DNA of 64,000 bases from Variovorax gracilis (GTDB lineage: Bacteria; Pseudomonadota; Gammaproteobacteria; Burkholderiales; Burkholderiaceae_C): contig NZ_JASZYF010000005.1 in the NCBI RefSeq assembly GCF_030317115.1, forward strand, positions 310,001-374,000, in the 5' to 3' direction. Below the pieces are notes generated by a model. That model was not told the origin of the DNA. It was given only the letters and a program-made list of their open reading frames with translations, and made no database searches. The position numbers and the translations under genes were made by a program. This document shows positions 1-9,142 of the stretch, piece by piece (the first letter of the stretch is position 1; every line of letters starts with the position of its first letter).

Positions 1-414
1 CTGGAGCTGTGCGAGCTGGGTTTCCATCGTGGCGCGCACTTCGGCGAGCCGGCGCGCGTTGGATTCGCTCAGCCCCTGGAGTTGGGTGTTGAGCGTGTCG
101 CCCAGCGTCTTCTGCAGCAGCGTGAGCTGCTGCGCAAAGGCGTCGATCTGCGCGTTCTGCGTCCGCGTGGCCTCCGCACCCTGCTGCACCAGCGCCTGCT
201 GGAAGCTGGCAAAGGCCTGCGCGGTTTCCTGCCGGGCGCCGCGCGAGGACTCGCCGATCTCGTGGCGCAGTTCGCGCTCGATGCGCTCGTTGCCGGCGCC
301 CAGTGTCGCCACCAGCGCCGAATGGTCGGGCGCGGGCTGCTTGCGCAGCAGCAACCACAGGATGAGGATGAAATTCAGGGCCGCGAGGGCCAGCAGGATC
401 CAGGTTTCGATCAC
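1..414 (-). CDS. rmuC: DNA recombination protein RmuC, 5' part (gene runs off the window)
   Basis: The minus strand reads from a GTG at 414 toward the window edge. It gives an N-terminal membrane anchor (Ile/Leu/Ala-rich, about residues 3-23) followed by a Gln/Glu/Ala-rich helical stretch with no prolines. This is the typical start of RmuC: a single transmembrane helix, then a long coiled coil, then a nuclease-like RmuC domain that lies outside the window. RmuC limits inversions and recombination at short inverted repeats. The start follows the stop of the upstream dehydrogenase gene by 16 bases, so it is probably the last or a late gene of the pncB-nhaD operon. The identification rests only on the anchor and coiled coil. 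Confidence 0.7.
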   Translation of the reverse strand, partial: MIETWILLALAALNFILILWLLLRKQPAPDHSALVATLGAGNERIERELRHEIGESSRGARQETAQAFASFQQALVQQGAEATRTQNAQIDAFAQQLTLLQKTLGDTLNTQLQGLSESNARRLAEVRATMETQLAQLQ

Positions 415-430
415 GGGGGTCGTTGTCTTC

Positions 431-1417
431 TTACTTGGCCGCAAGCACTGCGGGATTGAGGGGCGTGACCGGCTTGTTGCTCACGAGGTAGCCGACGAGG
501 TTGTCGACCGCCAGGTCGGCCATGGCGCGGCGAGTGGGCACCGTGGCGCTCGCAATGTGGGGCGTGAGCACGACGTTGGGCACGGTGAGCAGGTCCGGAT
601 GCACCTTCGGTTCGCCTTCGAACACGTCGAGGCCCGCCGCTGCGATGCGCTTGTCGCGCAGCGCCGCCGCGAGCGCCGCGTCGTCGACGATGCCGCCGCG
701 TGCGATGTTGACGAGCGTGGCGGTCGGCTTCATCAGCGCCAGTTCCGCCGCGCCGATGGTGTGATGGGACGCCGGCGTATAGGGCACCACGAGCACGACG
801 TGATCGGCGGTCTTCAGCAACTCGTCCTTGCCGGCGTAGCTGGCCTTGCATTCGGCTTCGAGCGCCGCATCGAGCCGGGAACGGTTGTGATAGATCACTT
901 TCATGCCGAACCCGTGTGCGCCCCGCTTCGCGATGCCCTGCCCGATGCGGCCCATGCCGATGATGCCGAGCGTGGACCCGTGGATGTCCGAGCCCGAGAA
1001 CATGTCGTAGCTCCACTTTTCCCACTTGCCTGCGCGCAGGAAATGTTCGCTCTCGGCGATGCGCCGCGCCGTCGCCATCAGCAACGCAAAACCGAAGTCG
1101 GCTGTGGTTTCGGTCAGCACGTCCGGCGCATTGGTGCCGAGCACGCCGTGCGCCGTCATCGCGTCGATGTCGAAGTTGTTGTAGCCCACGGCCATGTTGG
1201 CGCAGATCTTCAGGTCGGGGCAGGCATCGAGCAGTTCGGCGTCGATGCGCTCGCTGCCGGTGGTGAAGACGCCCTGCCTGCCCTGGAGTTTTTCGATCAG
1301 CCTGGCTTTGCTCCAGCTTTCGTCGTTCGGGTTGGATTCGACTTCGAAATGTTCTTCAAGACGGGCTATGGTCTCGGGAAAGATCGAACGGGCAACGAGG
1401 ATTTTGGGTTTGCTCAT
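431..1417 (-). CDS. D-isomer-specific 2-hydroxyacid dehydrogenase (glyoxylate/hydroxypyruvate reductase type)
   Basis: A 328-residue NAD(P)-dependent 2-hydroxyacid dehydrogenase that would reduce glyoxylate, hydroxypyruvate or a similar 2-oxoacid in the cytoplasm. The nucleotide-binding motif GMGRIG is at residues 154-159. The catalytic triad of the family is visible as Arg240 (NIARGG), Glu269 (EGEP) and His287 (TPHIAS). The ATG at 1417 (MSKPKILVA) was chosen because the upstream in-frame extension does not resemble the family and would overlap nhaD. The gene starts 2 bases after the nhaD stop, so the two are almost certainly cotranscribed. The exact substrate cannot be read from the sequence. 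Confidence 0.88.
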   Translation of the reverse strand: MSKPKILVARSIFPETIARLEEHFEVESNPNDESWSKARLIEKLQGRQGVFTTGSERIDAELLDACPDLKICANMAVGYNNFDIDAMTAHGVLGTNAPDVLTETTADFGFALLMATARRIAESEHFLRAGKWEKWSYDMFSGSDIHGSTLGIIGMGRIGQGIAKRGAHGFGMKVIYHNRSRLDAALEAECKASYAGKDELLKTADHVVLVVPYTPASHHTIGAAELALMKPTATLVNIARGGIVDDAALAAALRDKRIAAAGLDVFEGEPKVHPDLLTVPNVVLTPHIASATVPTRRAMADLAVDNLVGYLVSNKPVTPLNPAVLAAK

Positions 1418-1419
1418 GA

Positions 1420-2850
1420 TCAGCGGAAGAAGATGAAAGTGGCAATGATGAACAGCGGCATCAGGATGACGCCCGACCACAGCATGAAGCCGAAGAAGCT
1501 CGGCATGCGCACGCCGCGGCTTTCAGCGATGGCCTTGACCATCAGGTTGGGCGCGTTGCCGATGTAGGTGTTCGCGCCCATGAACACGGCGCCGGCCGAA
1601 ATTGCCGCCAGCGTCGTCGCGTAGGTGGTCATCAACGCCTTCGGGTCGCCGCCGGCGGTATTGAAGAACACCAGGTAGGTCGGTGCATTGTCAAGGAAGG
1701 AGCTCAGGATTCCGGTGGCCCAGAAGTACATGGCCGGATCGGGCTGGCCGTCGGGGCGCGTCACCGCCGAGACGACGACGCCGAACGGCCCCTGCTCGCC
1801 CGCCTTGAGCATGGCGATCACCGGAACGATGGTCAGGAAGATGCCCGCAAACAGCTTGGCAACCTCCTCCATCGGCGCCCAGCCGAACTGGTTGGCTTCG
1901 TGGACCTTGGGCGATGTGATCCTGAGCGAGACGAGCGTGATCACGACCAGCGCCACGTCGCGCACGATGCCAGGCAAGCCGACCCTGGTGCCGTGGATGT
2001 CGAAGCTCACCGGCGAATGCCAGATGCCGCTCATCAGCACGAAGAACAGGATGCCGCCCAGCAGCCAGAAGTTGACGGCGCCATCGAAGCCGATCGTGCC
2101 GGTATCGGGCGTCGGATCGAAGCGCTGCACGCCCTCGTTGCGATAGTAGAAGGCATCGAGCGCGTAGAAAAGGGCCAGCAGCACGCCGACGATGAACAGG
2201 GTCTCGGGCAGGATGTGCTTCGCAGTCCAGAAGAACTCGACGCCTTTCAGGAAGCCCAGAAAGAGCGGCGGATCGCCCAGCGGCGTGAGCGACCCGCCGA
2301 CGTTGGACACGATGAAGATGAAGAACACGACCACGTGCACCTTGTGCTTGCGGTTGTCGTTCGCCCGGATCAGCGGCCGGATGAGCAGCATCGACGCGCC
2401 CGTCGTCCCCATGAGGCTCGCGAGCACGGCGCCGATCGCCAGGAGCGCGGTGTTGAGCCTGGGCGACCCGCGCAGGTTGCCGCGAATATGGATGCCCCCA
2501 GCCACCGCGAAGAGAGCCCCCAGCAGAACGATGAAAGGAATGAATTCCGCCACCAGCGCATGCACGAGCTGGGCGCCCGCCAGCGGGACGCCGTGGATCA
2601 CCCCAAAGGGCAGCAGGAAGGCCAGCGCCCAGGCGGCGGCAACCTTGCCGAAATGGTGGTGCCAGAAGGACGGCGCGAGCAGCGGCATCAGCGCGATCGA
2701 CAGCAGGAGGCCTGCAAATGGCACGCCCCACAGGGGCGAAAGGCGGCTCCCGTCGATATCGGCCGCCACGGACATCTCCGGCGCCGCCATCGCCAACGCG
2801 CCGGCCGCCAGCGCGCGCGCGGTCTTGCTCATCGAAAGCCCGACCGTCAT
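1420..2850 (-). CDS. nhaD: NhaD-type Na+/H+ antiporter
   Basis: A 476-residue inner-membrane protein of the NhaD family, which exchanges Na+ (or Li+) for H+ and supports salt and alkali tolerance. It begins with a signal-like hydrophobic segment ending near AEMSVAAD-like residues, then shows a dozen or so hydrophobic spans, including conserved family elements [21 protein letters not shown] and [11 protein letters not shown]. The ATG at 2848-2850 overlaps the pncB stop by four bases (ATGA), favouring translational coupling. A second ATG six codons downstream is possible. Why an antiporter sits between NAD salvage and a 2-hydroxyacid dehydrogenase is unclear; the tight spacing says only that they share a transcript. 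Confidence 0.88.
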   Translation of the reverse strand: MTVGLSMSKTARALAAGALAMAAPEMSVAADIDGSRLSPLWGVPFAGLLLSIALMPLLAPSFWHHHFGKVAAAWALAFLLPFGVIHGVPLAGAQLVHALVAEFIPFIVLLGALFAVAGGIHIRGNLRGSPRLNTALLAIGAVLASLMGTTGASMLLIRPLIRANDNRKHKVHVVVFFIFIVSNVGGSLTPLGDPPLFLGFLKGVEFFWTAKHILPETLFIVGVLLALFYALDAFYYRNEGVQRFDPTPDTGTIGFDGAVNFWLLGGILFFVLMSGIWHSPVSFDIHGTRVGLPGIVRDVALVVITLVSLRITSPKVHEANQFGWAPMEEVAKLFAGIFLTIVPVIAMLKAGEQGPFGVVVSAVTRPDGQPDPAMYFWATGILSSFLDNAPTYLVFFNTAGGDPKALMTTYATTLAAISAGAVFMGANTYIGNAPNLMVKAIAESRGVRMPSFFGFMLWSGVILMPLFIIATFIFFR

Positions 2851-4064
2851 GCGACAGGCTGGGCGATCTCGAACACCTGGCGCAGGTAGGCCAGATACCT
2901 TTCGTCTTCACACATGTTCTTGGAGGGTGTGTCCGACAGCTTGGCTACCGGCTGGTCATTGCAGCGGATCATCTTGATCACGATCTGCAGCGGCTCGTAA
3001 CCCAGGTCGTTCGTGAGGTTGGTTCCGATGCCGAACGCCAGCTGGCAGCGTCCGCGGAACTGCTGGTAGAGCTCGATGGTGCGGGGCACGGTGAGACTGT
3101 CGCTGAAGATCAGCGTCTTGGTCCTGGGATCGACCCGGTTCGCAATGTAATGGGCCAGCATCCGCTCGCCCCACTGGAAAGGGTCGCCACTGTCATGGCG
3201 CGCTCCGTCGAACAGCTTGCAGAAGTACAGGTCGAAGTCGCGCAGGAAGGCCGTCATGCCGTAGACGTCCGACAGGGCGATGCCGAGGTCGCCTCGGTAT
3301 TCCCTCGCCCATGACTCGAAGCCGAAGATCTGGCTGTCGCGCAGCCGCGGGCCCAGCGCCTGGCAGGCCTGGAGGTACTCGTGTGCCATGGTGCCCAGCG
3401 GGATCAATCCGAGCTTCATGGCATACAGCACGTTGCTGGTGCCCGCGAATTGCGGCAGCTTTCCCGACACATTCGGCTGGTTGGGCGCGGCCACCGCGCC
3501 AAGGCGCGTGGCGAGCGTGCGCAGCACCTCTTCGTGCCAGTCCTTGGAGAAGCGGCGGCGCGTGCCGTAGTCGGCGATCTTGAGGTCGGCGAGACCCCCG
3601 TCCTGCAACTGCACGATCTTGGTGTCAAGCCGTCGGCGGCCTTCGGCGAGATCCGGATTCGGCTGGGTGTTGCGAAAGTAGACCTCGTTGACGATCGCCA
3701 GCACCGGGATCTCGAACAGGATGGTGTGCAGCCACGGCCCCTCGATGCGGATCTCGAGTTCGCCGGAGGCTTTCGGGATGATGTTGATGTACTTCTCGTT
3801 GAGGCGGAACAGGCCGAGGAAATCGACGAAGTCGCTCTTGATGAAACGCATCGTGCGCAGGTAGCTCAGCTCCGGGTCCTTGAATTGCAACGAGCAGAGA
3901 TGGCGCACCTCTTCGCGGATCTGGCCGGCAAACTGCGCCAGGTCGATACCGGGATTGCGGCACTTGAAGCGGTACTCGACGCGCGCGCCCGGAAAGTGAT
4001 GCAGCACCACCTGCATCATCGTGAACTTGTAGAGGTCGGTATCGAGCAGGCTGTGAATGATCAT
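2847..4064 (-). CDS. pncB: Nicotinate phosphoribosyltransferase
   Basis: A 405-residue enzyme of NAD salvage that makes nicotinate mononucleotide from nicotinate and PRPP, coupled to ATP hydrolysis. The N-terminus [14 protein letters not shown] is diagnostic. The motif GTMAHEY (residues 224-230) carries His228, matching the autophosphorylated His of the family, and a DYGTRRRFS segment lies near residues 165-173. The length is close to the E. coli enzyme. The start at 4064 ([10 protein letters not shown]) was preferred over a frame extension 20 codons longer that has no family similarity. First gene of the minus-strand operon, divergent from the CsbD gene across 182 bases. Confidence 0.95.
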   Translation of the reverse strand: MIIHSLLDTDLYKFTMMQVVLHHFPGARVEYRFKCRNPGIDLAQFAGQIREEVRHLCSLQFKDPELSYLRTMRFIKSDFVDFLGLFRLNEKYINIIPKASGELEIRIEGPWLHTILFEIPVLAIVNEVYFRNTQPNPDLAEGRRRLDTKIVQLQDGGLADLKIADYGTRRRFSKDWHEEVLRTLATRLGAVAAPNQPNVSGKLPQFAGTSNVLYAMKLGLIPLGTMAHEYLQACQALGPRLRDSQIFGFESWAREYRGDLGIALSDVYGMTAFLRDFDLYFCKLFDGARHDSGDPFQWGERMLAHYIANRVDPRTKTLIFSDSLTVPRTIELYQQFRGRCQLAFGIGTNLTNDLGYEPLQIVIKMIRCNDQPVAKLSDTPSKNMCEDERYLAYLRQVFEIAQPVA

Positions 4065-4246
4065 GGTGCGGGACGCTGTCTCCGGGTTCGATGTGCGTTC
4101 GATTATCACGGGCTGCGTCGGCATGTGCCTACGACCCGTTCCCTGGGCGTCCTACCGTGTGGCCAATGCCTTGACGCGACAGTGTGTCCACGCCGGCCAG
4201 CACAAGTTCAGGCCGGCGACGAAACCTGATCTGAAGGAGATACGTC

Positions 4247-4480
4247 ATGAACAAGGACACCGTCGAAGGCAACTGGAAACAGTTCAAGGGCAAGATCAAG
4301 GAGCAATGGGGCAAGCTCACCGACGACGACTTCGACGTCATCGCCGGCAAGCGCGACCAGCTTCTCGGCCGCATCCAGGAACGCCACGGCATCAGCCGCG
4401 ACGAAGCGGAGAAGCAGGTCGCCGACTGGGAAACCCGCGACGGCCGCACGCCTGCCGCCATCTGGATGGAACGCGTTTGA
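4247..4480 (+). CDS. CsbD family stress-response protein
   Basis: A 77-residue acidic/basic helical protein that starts NKDTVEGNWKQFKGK, the hallmark of CsbD/YjbJ proteins. These are small cytoplasmic proteins induced by general stress or envelope stress; their molecular role is not known. A strong ribosome binding site (AAGGAGAT) lies 5 bases upstream of the ATG. It is followed 62 bases later by a small secreted Cys-containing protein on the same strand, a pairing that may be one transcript. The family is recognised with confidence, the function is not. Confidence 0.9.
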   Translation: MNKDTVEGNWKQFKGKIKEQWGKLTDDDFDVIAGKRDQLLGRIQERHGISRDEAEKQVADWETRDGRTPAAIWMERV

Positions 4481-4542
4481 TCCGACGTCGAAACGATTCA
4501 TCCACCCGAACAACCGATTTCATAACTCCAGAGGGAAAAGCC

Positions 4543-4950
4543 ATGAAAAAACATCTGCTCATGATCGCCATCGCGTCCACCTGCCTGATCGCGGGCCAGG
4601 CCAGTGCGATGACCAGTGACGAGTACAAGGTCGCCAAGGAAAAGATCGAGGCCGACTACAAGGTCGACAAGGCGAAGTGCGACACGTTGAAGGACAACGC
4701 CAAGGACGTCTGCGACAAGGAAGCCAAGGGCAAGGAAAACGTTGCCAAGGCCGAACTCGAACAGCAATACAAGCCCAGCGAAAGCCACGCTCGCAACGTG
4801 AAGGAAGAACAGGTGAAGGCCGCCTACGAGGTCGCCAAGGAAAAGTGCGACGACCTGAAGGGCGATGCCAAGAACGCCTGCGAGAAGCAAGCCAAGGCCG
4901 ACGAAGCCAAGGGCAAGGCCGAAATCAAGGCGATGAAGACCAAGGGCTGA
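4543..4950 (+). CDS. Small secreted repeat protein with paired cysteines, function unknown
   Basis: A 135-residue protein with a clear signal peptide (MKKHLLMIAIASTCLIAGQASA, cleavage after about residue 22). The mature part is very rich in Lys, Ala, Glu and Asp and probably all helical. It consists of two related units: each carries VAKEK, then K-C-D-x-L-K, then a second Cys 9-10 residues later (AKDVC and AKNAC), so each unit can form one intra-helical-hairpin disulfide in the periplasm. A UUCG-loop terminator follows directly. I do not recognise a named family. The location after csbD suggests a stress or envelope role, but that is inference. Confidence 0.75.
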   Translation: MKKHLLMIAIASTCLIAGQASAMTSDEYKVAKEKIEADYKVDKAKCDTLKDNAKDVCDKEAKGKENVAKAELEQQYKPSESHARNVKEEQVKAAYEVAKEKCDDLKGDAKNACEKQAKADEAKGKAEIKAMKTKG

Positions 4951-4991
4951 TGGGTCCCGTCGGCCCCCGGGGCCGGCCAGCCATTGCCAAC

Positions 4992-5012
4992 GGCGCCTTC
5001 GGGCGCCTTTTT
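4992..5012 (+). terminator. Intrinsic terminator with a UUCG loop
   Basis: Perfect 6-bp stem GGCGCC (4992-4997) / GGCGCC (5002-5007) closed by the stable tetraloop TTCG and followed by five T (5008-5012). It ends the csbD/Cys-repeat transcript. The stop codon of the convergent thioesterase gene begins at the last T, so the structure lies right at the junction of the two genes. Confidence 0.88.
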
Positions 5013-5458
5013 CATGCGCGCCGGCCACCCAGGTCGTCGACCACGGCCTGCAGAGCGGCCGGCAATTTCACCGGCCGCTGCGTCGCCCTGTCGACATAGA
5101 CATGGACGAAATGACCTTGCGCCGCAGCCGTCTCGGCGCCCTCGGCAAACAGGGCGATCTCATAGCGCACGCTGGAACTGCCGGCATGCGCCACCCGGAT
5201 GCCCGCCTCCACGGTCTGCGGGAACGCCAGAGGCGCGAAGTAGTTGCACTGTGTCTCCACGACGAAACCGATCGTCGTGCCGTGATGGATGTCCAACGCG
5301 CCGCGCTCGATCAGCAGCGCGTTCACCGCGGTGTCGAACCAACCGTAGTAGACGACGTTGTTGACATGCCCGTACATGTCGTTGTCCGCCCAGCGCGTGG
5401 GAATGCTGCGAAAGGCGCGGTAGCTGCTGCGGAGTTCGGGGGATGGTCGGGCGCTCAT
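5012..5458 (-). CDS. Acyl-CoA thioesterase, 4HBT hotdog family
   Basis: A 148-residue single hotdog-domain protein of the 4-hydroxybenzoyl-CoA thioesterase / YbgC type, hydrolysing acyl-CoA thioesters in the cytoplasm. The active-site region [17 protein letters not shown] is present, with the Asp of DNDMYGH as the expected catalytic acid. The ATG at 5456-5458 overlaps the stop of the HDAC-like gene upstream by four bases (ATGA), so the pair is translationally coupled. The substrate is unknown. A longer frame upstream exists but would run inside the HDAC-like gene. Confidence 0.87.
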   Translation of the reverse strand: MSARPSPELRSSYRAFRSIPTRWADNDMYGHVNNVVYYGWFDTAVNALLIERGALDIHHGTTIGFVVETQCNYFAPLAFPQTVEAGIRVAHAGSSSVRYEIALFAEGAETAAAQGHFVHVYVDRATQRPVKLPAALQAVVDDLGGRRA

Positions 5459-6393
5459 GGCGCGGCATTTTGCCAGCGCCGCCAGTATTCGACGGCGACC
5501 TTGAAGGTGCCCAATTGGACCTGCACCGTCTCGGCAATGTCGCTCGCATAGCCACCGGCCATGGCGAAGGCCAAGGGAATGCGCCTTTGCCAAGCGAAAT
5601 CAAAAACGCGCCGGTCACGTGCTTCCAGCCCGTCGAAGCTCAGTTTGAGGCGGCCCAGACGATCGCGCTCGAAGGGGTCGGCGCCCGCGAGATAGATCAC
5701 CAGGCCAGGGGTGAACCGCCGGTCCAATTCGTCGAGCGCTTGTTCGAGAGCGGCCAGGTAGTCGTCGTCGCCGCAGCCGTCGGGCAACTCGACGTCAAGG
5801 TCACTGGCTTCCTTGCGGAACGGGAAGTTCTTCTGGCCGTGCATCGACAGCGTGAACACGCTGGGATCGTTGCGGAAGATGCTGGCGGTGCCATTGCCCT
5901 GGTGTACGTCCAGGTCGATCACGGCGACGCCCAGGGGAGTGCGCCCTCGCCGGCCCTGTTCGGCCTGCATCAACCTGGCGGCGACCGCGGCGTCATTGAA
6001 GACGCAGAAGCCGCCTCCCTTCCCGGCGCTGGCGTGGTGGGTGCCGCCGGCCATGTTGGCCGATACGCCTTCCATCAGTGCCGTGCGGCAGGCAGCAATG
6101 GTGGCGCCCGTGGACCGGCGCGAGCGCTCGACCATTGCCTCGCTCCATGGAAAGCCGATCTCGCGCATGGCCTCGGGGCTCACGCTGCCGTCGCTGATGC
6201 ACGCGATCCATTGCGGGGTATGCGCCAGCGCCAATTCGCCATCGCTGGCCCGCGGGGCCTCGAACATATGGACTTGAGGCAAGTGCCGTTCGAGCTGATC
6301 GCGGAGCAAGACGTAGCGTCCCGTGGGGAAACGATGACCCGTCGGGAGAGGCAGAACGAATTGGCCGGAATAAAACGCACGCATCGGAAACAT
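5455..6393 (-). CDS. Histone deacetylase-like (acetoin utilisation / acetylpolyamine amidohydrolase superfamily) protein
   Basis: A 312-residue zinc-dependent deacetylase-fold protein. The catalytic His pair is in [12 protein letters not shown] (about residues 119-120). Zinc ligands are Asp162 and His164 in DLDVHQGNG and Asp239 in [11 protein letters not shown]. Bacterial members remove acetyl groups from small molecules or proteins; the target here is not evident. The start at 6393 ([10 protein letters not shown]) is preferred; an internal ATG at 6384 is a close alternative. It is followed by the thioesterase with ATGA overlap. A near-perfect 22-bp palindrome lies just upstream of the start and is a likely operator. 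Confidence 0.87.
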   Translation of the reverse strand: MFPMRAFYSGQFVLPLPTGHRFPTGRYVLLRDQLERHLPQVHMFEAPRASDGELALAHTPQWIACISDGSVSPEAMREIGFPWSEAMVERSRRSTGATIAACRTALMEGVSANMAGGTHHASAGKGGGFCVFNDAAVAARLMQAEQGRRGRTPLGVAVIDLDVHQGNGTASIFRNDPSVFTLSMHGQKNFPFRKEASDLDVELPDGCGDDDYLAALEQALDELDRRFTPGLVIYLAGADPFERDRLGRLKLSFDGLEARDRRVFDFAWQRRIPLAFAMAGGYASDIAETVQVQLGTFKVAVEYWRRWQNAAP

Positions 6394-6404
6394 TGTCAGG
6401 GCCC

Positions 6405-6426
6405 ATTTAGAAAGCACGTTCTAAAT
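6405..6426. promoter_or_regulatory. Perfect inverted repeat (8-bp arms) upstream of the HDAC-like gene
   Basis: ATTTAGAA (6405-6412), 6-base spacer, TTCTAAAT (6419-6426). It lies 12 bases upstream of the HDAC-like start codon (minus strand), where a repressor would block transcription or ribosome entry. The form (AT-rich arms, 6-nt centre) fits a TetR- or MarR-type dimer site. No regulator gene is adjacent, so the cognate protein is unknown. Confidence 0.5.
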
Positions 6427-6439
6427 TGCTGCACTGCAC
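6427..6439 (+). promoter_or_regulatory. Candidate PhaR/PhbF operator, upstream copy
   Basis: TGCTGCACTGCAC matches, with one mismatch at the end, the TG-N-TGC-N3-GCAA motif that I recall for the Herbaspirillum PHB regulator PhbF. It sits just upstream of the candidate phasin promoter. Confidence 0.45.
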
Positions 6440-6449
6440 CAGAAAATTC

Positions 6450-6477
6450 TTGTTTTGAAAATGAAGCTGCCTATACT
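6450..6477 (+). promoter_or_regulatory. Candidate sigma-70 promoter of the phasin gene
   Basis: TTGTTT (6450-6455), a 16-base spacer and TATACT (6472-6477) form a reasonable housekeeping promoter 79 bases upstream of the phasin ATG. It is flanked on both sides by TGC/GCA-type motifs expected for the PHB regulator. Confidence 0.55.
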
Positions 6478-6485
6478 TGAGGCCA

Positions 6486-6498
6486 TGCTGCACCGCAA
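6486..6498 (+). promoter_or_regulatory. Candidate PhaR/PhbF operator, downstream copy
   Basis: TGCTGCACCGCAA is an exact match to TG-N-TGC-N3-GCAA. It overlaps the predicted transcription start of the phasin gene, where binding would repress until PHB titrates the regulator away. Confidence 0.5.
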
Positions 6499-6555
6499 CA
6501 AAAGTTCAGGGGCAGCTCAATGTGAATCCCCCTTTCTTTCAACTGGAGTTCCCTC

Positions 6556-7113
6556 ATGGCCCTGACCGCCGACCAACTGATTTCTGCTCAAAAAGCCAAC
6601 CTCGAAACCCTGTTCGGCCTGACGACCAAGGCTTTCGAAGGCGTTGAAAAGCTCGTCGAACTGAACGTGACCGCCTCCAAGGCCGCACTGACCGAAGCCG
6701 CCGGCACGACGCAAGCCCTGCTGAGCGTCAAGGACGCACAAGAACTGCTCGCGCTGCAAGCCAGCCTGTACCAGCCCCTGGCCGAAAAGACCGCTGCCTA
6801 CAGCCGTCACCTGTATGACATCGCCCAAGGCACCGGTGCCGAATTCACCAAGGCTTTCGAAGTCAAGGCCGCTGAAGCCCAGCAAGCCTTCGTCGGCCTG
6901 GTCGACAGCGCCGCCAAGAACGCACCCGCCGGTTCGGAAACCGCCGTTGCCGTGATGAAGAGCGCAGTGGCTGCCGCCAACAACGCTTTCGAATCGGTGC
7001 AAAAGGCCGTCAAGCAAGCTTCCGACGTCGCCGAAGCCAACTTCCAGGCTGTGTCGACCACGGCTGTGAACGCTGCCAAGAGCACCGCTCAAACCGCCAC
7101 GCGCAAGCGCTGA
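6556..7113 (+). CDS. phaP: Phasin (PHB granule-associated protein)
   Basis: A 185-residue, almost entirely helical, Ala/Lys/Glu-rich protein without cysteine. It starts [22 protein letters not shown], the standard opening of the phasin_2 family. Phasins coat polyhydroxybutyrate granules, control their number and surface, and are usually among the most abundant proteins during PHB storage. The codon choice is conspicuously uniform, as in highly expressed genes, and there is a GGAG ribosome binding site. The gene is monocistronic: it has its own candidate promoter with flanking PhaR-like motifs and a strong terminator downstream. The Lys/Arg C-terminus (ATRKR) is also typical. Confidence 0.93.
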   Translation: MALTADQLISAQKANLETLFGLTTKAFEGVEKLVELNVTASKAALTEAAGTTQALLSVKDAQELLALQASLYQPLAEKTAAYSRHLYDIAQGTGAEFTKAFEVKAAEAQQAFVGLVDSAAKNAPAGSETAVAVMKSAVAAANNAFESVQKAVKQASDVAEANFQAVSTTAVNAAKSTAQTATRKR

Positions 7114-7181
7114 TCCAACTTCAAGCCCGCATTCAGCGGGCGATGATTGTCTCCTTGGGTCCTTCGGGATCCAATTCCAGG

Positions 7182-7212
7182 GGCCCAGTCTTTCAGACTG
7201 GGCCTTTTTTTT
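7182..7212 (+). terminator. Strong intrinsic terminator after the phasin gene
   Basis: A perfect 10-bp stem GGCCCAGTCT (7182-7191) / AGACTGGGCC (7195-7204) with a 3-base loop, followed by eight T (7205-7212). A smaller GCCCGC/GCGGGC hairpin at 7125-7141 precedes it without a T run. Confidence 0.92.
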
Positions 7213-7220
7213 GGGCTCCC

Positions 7221-7319
7221 GCCCAGGCTGCGCTCACTTCGTTCGTGTCACTTCGCCGGGTCCCTGACCGGGGACAACACGGGCGGACTGGCGGAGCCGG
7301 AGCAGCAGTGTTCCGCGAA
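7221..7319 (+). repeat. Dispersed intergenic hairpin repeat, copy A (divergent)
   Basis: A degenerate copy of the repeat family described in the findings: cCCAGGCTGcgC-CACTTCG-like start, a GTCCCTGACCGGGGAC hairpin in place of the C5/G5 hairpin, then CAACAC ... GTGTTCCGCG. It lies between the phasin terminator and the SDR gene and has an extra GC-rich tail to about 7360. Confidence 0.6.
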
Positions 7320-7392
7320 CTGGCCTGGCTTCGCCGGCCGGTGGACGGATGCCGGGAATAATCCGGTGTTTACATCGTTCAGGAGACTATTC

Positions 7393-8151
7393 ATGCAGAT
7401 CGACGGCAAGGTTTTCATCGTCACCGGCGGCGCTTCAGGGCTCGGTGAGGGGACGGCGCGGATGCTCGCGGCGAATGGCGGCAAGGTGGTCGTTGCCGAC
7501 ATGCAGGCCGACAAGGGCGAGGCAGTCGCCAAGGAGATTGGCGGCGTTTTCGTCAAGTGCGACGTGAGCCAGGAGGCGGATGGTCAAGCTGCCGTGGCCG
7601 CAGCGCTGAAACTGGGGAAGTTGGTGGGGCTGGTCAATTGCGCAGGCATCGCGCCGGCCGAGAAGACGGTCGGGAAGACGGGGCCGCATGCGCTGGCGGC
7701 GTTCAGCAAGACGGTCACCGTGAATCTGATTGGCAGCTTCAACATGATTCGTCTCGCGGCAGACGCGATGAGCAAGAACGAGCCCGAGGCGACCGGGGAG
7801 CGCGGGGTGCTGATCTCGACCGCTTCGGTGGCGGCCTATGACGGCCAGATCGGGCAGGCCGCGTACAGCGCCTCGAAGGGTGGCGTCGTCGGGATGACGC
7901 TGCCGATCGCACGCGACCTGGCGCGTAGCGGCATTCGAAACATGACGATCGCGCCGGGCATCTTCGGCACGCCGATGCTGTTCGGCATGCCCCAGGAGGT
8001 GCAGGATGCGCTGGCCGCGAGCGTGCCTTTTCCGTCGCGCCTCGGCACGCCGGAGGACTACGCCAAGCTGGCAAGGCACATCATCGAGAACGACATGCTC
8101 AACGGCGAGGTGATCCGACTCGACGGCGCGATTCGGCTGGCGCCACGCTGA
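7393..8151 (+). CDS. Short-chain dehydrogenase/reductase, 3-hydroxyacyl-CoA dehydrogenase type II-like
   Basis: A 252-residue classical SDR. The cofactor motif [10 protein letters not shown] is at residues 11-20, NCAG at about 82-85, and the catalytic Ser145, Tyr158 and Lys162 are all present with the standard spacing (YSASK). The overall pattern ([23 protein letters not shown]) resembles the 17-beta-HSD10 / 2-methyl-3-hydroxybutyryl-CoA dehydrogenase group, which oxidises short 3-hydroxyacyl-CoA with NAD+. A good AGGAGA site lies 6 bases upstream of the ATG. Its 3' end overlaps the convergent yihY gene by 53 bases. The substrate assignment is by family resemblance. Confidence 0.85.
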   Translation: MQIDGKVFIVTGGASGLGEGTARMLAANGGKVVVADMQADKGEAVAKEIGGVFVKCDVSQEADGQAAVAAALKLGKLVGLVNCAGIAPAEKTVGKTGPHALAAFSKTVTVNLIGSFNMIRLAADAMSKNEPEATGERGVLISTASVAAYDGQIGQAAYSASKGGVVGMTLPIARDLARSGIRNMTIAPGIFGTPMLFGMPQEVQDALAASVPFPSRLGTPEDYAKLARHIIENDMLNGEVIRLDGAIRLAPR

Positions 8152-9061
8152 CGCTTCCGAGGGCCCCCTCGGTGTCGTCCAGCGGGGTCACGCTGCCGGT
8201 TCGCTCCAGGCGCTCGTACTGGGCGATCACCTGGGCACCGAACAGCACGAGCGTGGCGGCGATCTCCAGGCTGAGCAGCACGACGATGGCAGTCGTCAGC
8301 GACCCGTAGACCACGTTGACCTGCGACAGCGTCGCAAAGTAGAGCACCAGCACCCGGCGCGTGACTTCCCACAGCAGCGCCGCGGTCACCCCTCCCAGCA
8401 GCGCATGGCGCAGGCGGAGCCGCCCGACGGGCATCACCAAATAGAGCGAGGTCAGCATGAAGATCTCGCCGGCCAGTCCGAGCAGGTACAGCAGGACGCC
8501 CGATACACCGGACAGCGACCAACTGCGGCCGAGGAGGTCGATGCTTTCCTCCCCGATCACCTGTAGCGCACCCGACACCAGCGTGACCAGCAACAGGCCG
8601 ATGCACAGGCACAGGATGTAGATGTACGGCATCACCACGGAAATCAGGAAATGGCGCGAGTGATCCGCCTTGCGGTGGTGAAAGATCACCGCCATCGCGC
8701 TTTCGAGAACCGTGAAGGCGAGCGAGCTGAAGAAGATCATCGTGACCAGCAGCACCGGGCCCAGCACGTCCGCATGGGTGAGGAAGTTCGAAAGCTCGGC
8801 GATGATCGCCCGCGACTGCCCCGGCAGCAGCCATTCCAGATAGCGGCCAACCGCGCGCAGGAGCGCCGCCTGCTCGATGAAGCGCGAGAGCGCGATCACG
8901 CTCACGATCAGCAGCGGCACGATCGACAGCAGCGCGTAATAGGCGACCGCGCCGGCGAGCAGCAGGCCCTGATTGGCCCTGAAGCCCTTGAGCGCCTCCC
9001 ACATGAATCTCAGCGGATGGCGCAGAAGAGGCACTGCGTGTGTGATGTTTCGGCGAATCAT
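8099..9061 (-). CDS. YihY/BrkB family inner-membrane protein
   Basis: A 320-residue polytopic membrane protein of the YihY/virulence factor BrkB family (about six spans). The family signature region [16 protein letters not shown] is near the N-terminus, and further spans include [13 protein letters not shown] and [20 protein letters not shown]. The molecular function is unknown; older 'ribonuclease BN' names are wrong. The start at 9061 ([10 protein letters not shown]) was preferred; an ATG 21 codons upstream is also in frame. It is divergent from dnaG, and its coding end overlaps the end of the SDR gene. Confidence 0.85.
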   Translation of the reverse strand: MIRRNITHAVPLLRHPLRFMWEALKGFRANQGLLLAGAVAYYALLSIVPLLIVSVIALSRFIEQAALLRAVGRYLEWLLPGQSRAIIAELSNFLTHADVLGPVLLVTMIFFSSLAFTVLESAMAVIFHHRKADHSRHFLISVVMPYIYILCLCIGLLLVTLVSGALQVIGEESIDLLGRSWSLSGVSGVLLYLLGLAGEIFMLTSLYLVMPVGRLRLRHALLGGVTAALLWEVTRRVLVLYFATLSQVNVVYGSLTTAIVVLLSLEIAATLVLFGAQVIAQYERLERTGSVTPLDDTEGALGSVSVAPAESRRRVGSPRR

Positions 9062-9142
9062 GCGTCCGTTTCGGGAAGGCGAGTATGCCGCCGGCCGGCG
9101 GTGTGTTGATGGCTTGCGTATCATCTGCCGCTCTCCGCCTCC

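Noticed and set aside
4992..5012. Possible bidirectional function of the UUCG terminator for the minus-strand thioesterase
   Set aside because: Only the plus strand has a T run after the stem; the minus strand is followed by GTTGG, so it is not called as bidirectional.
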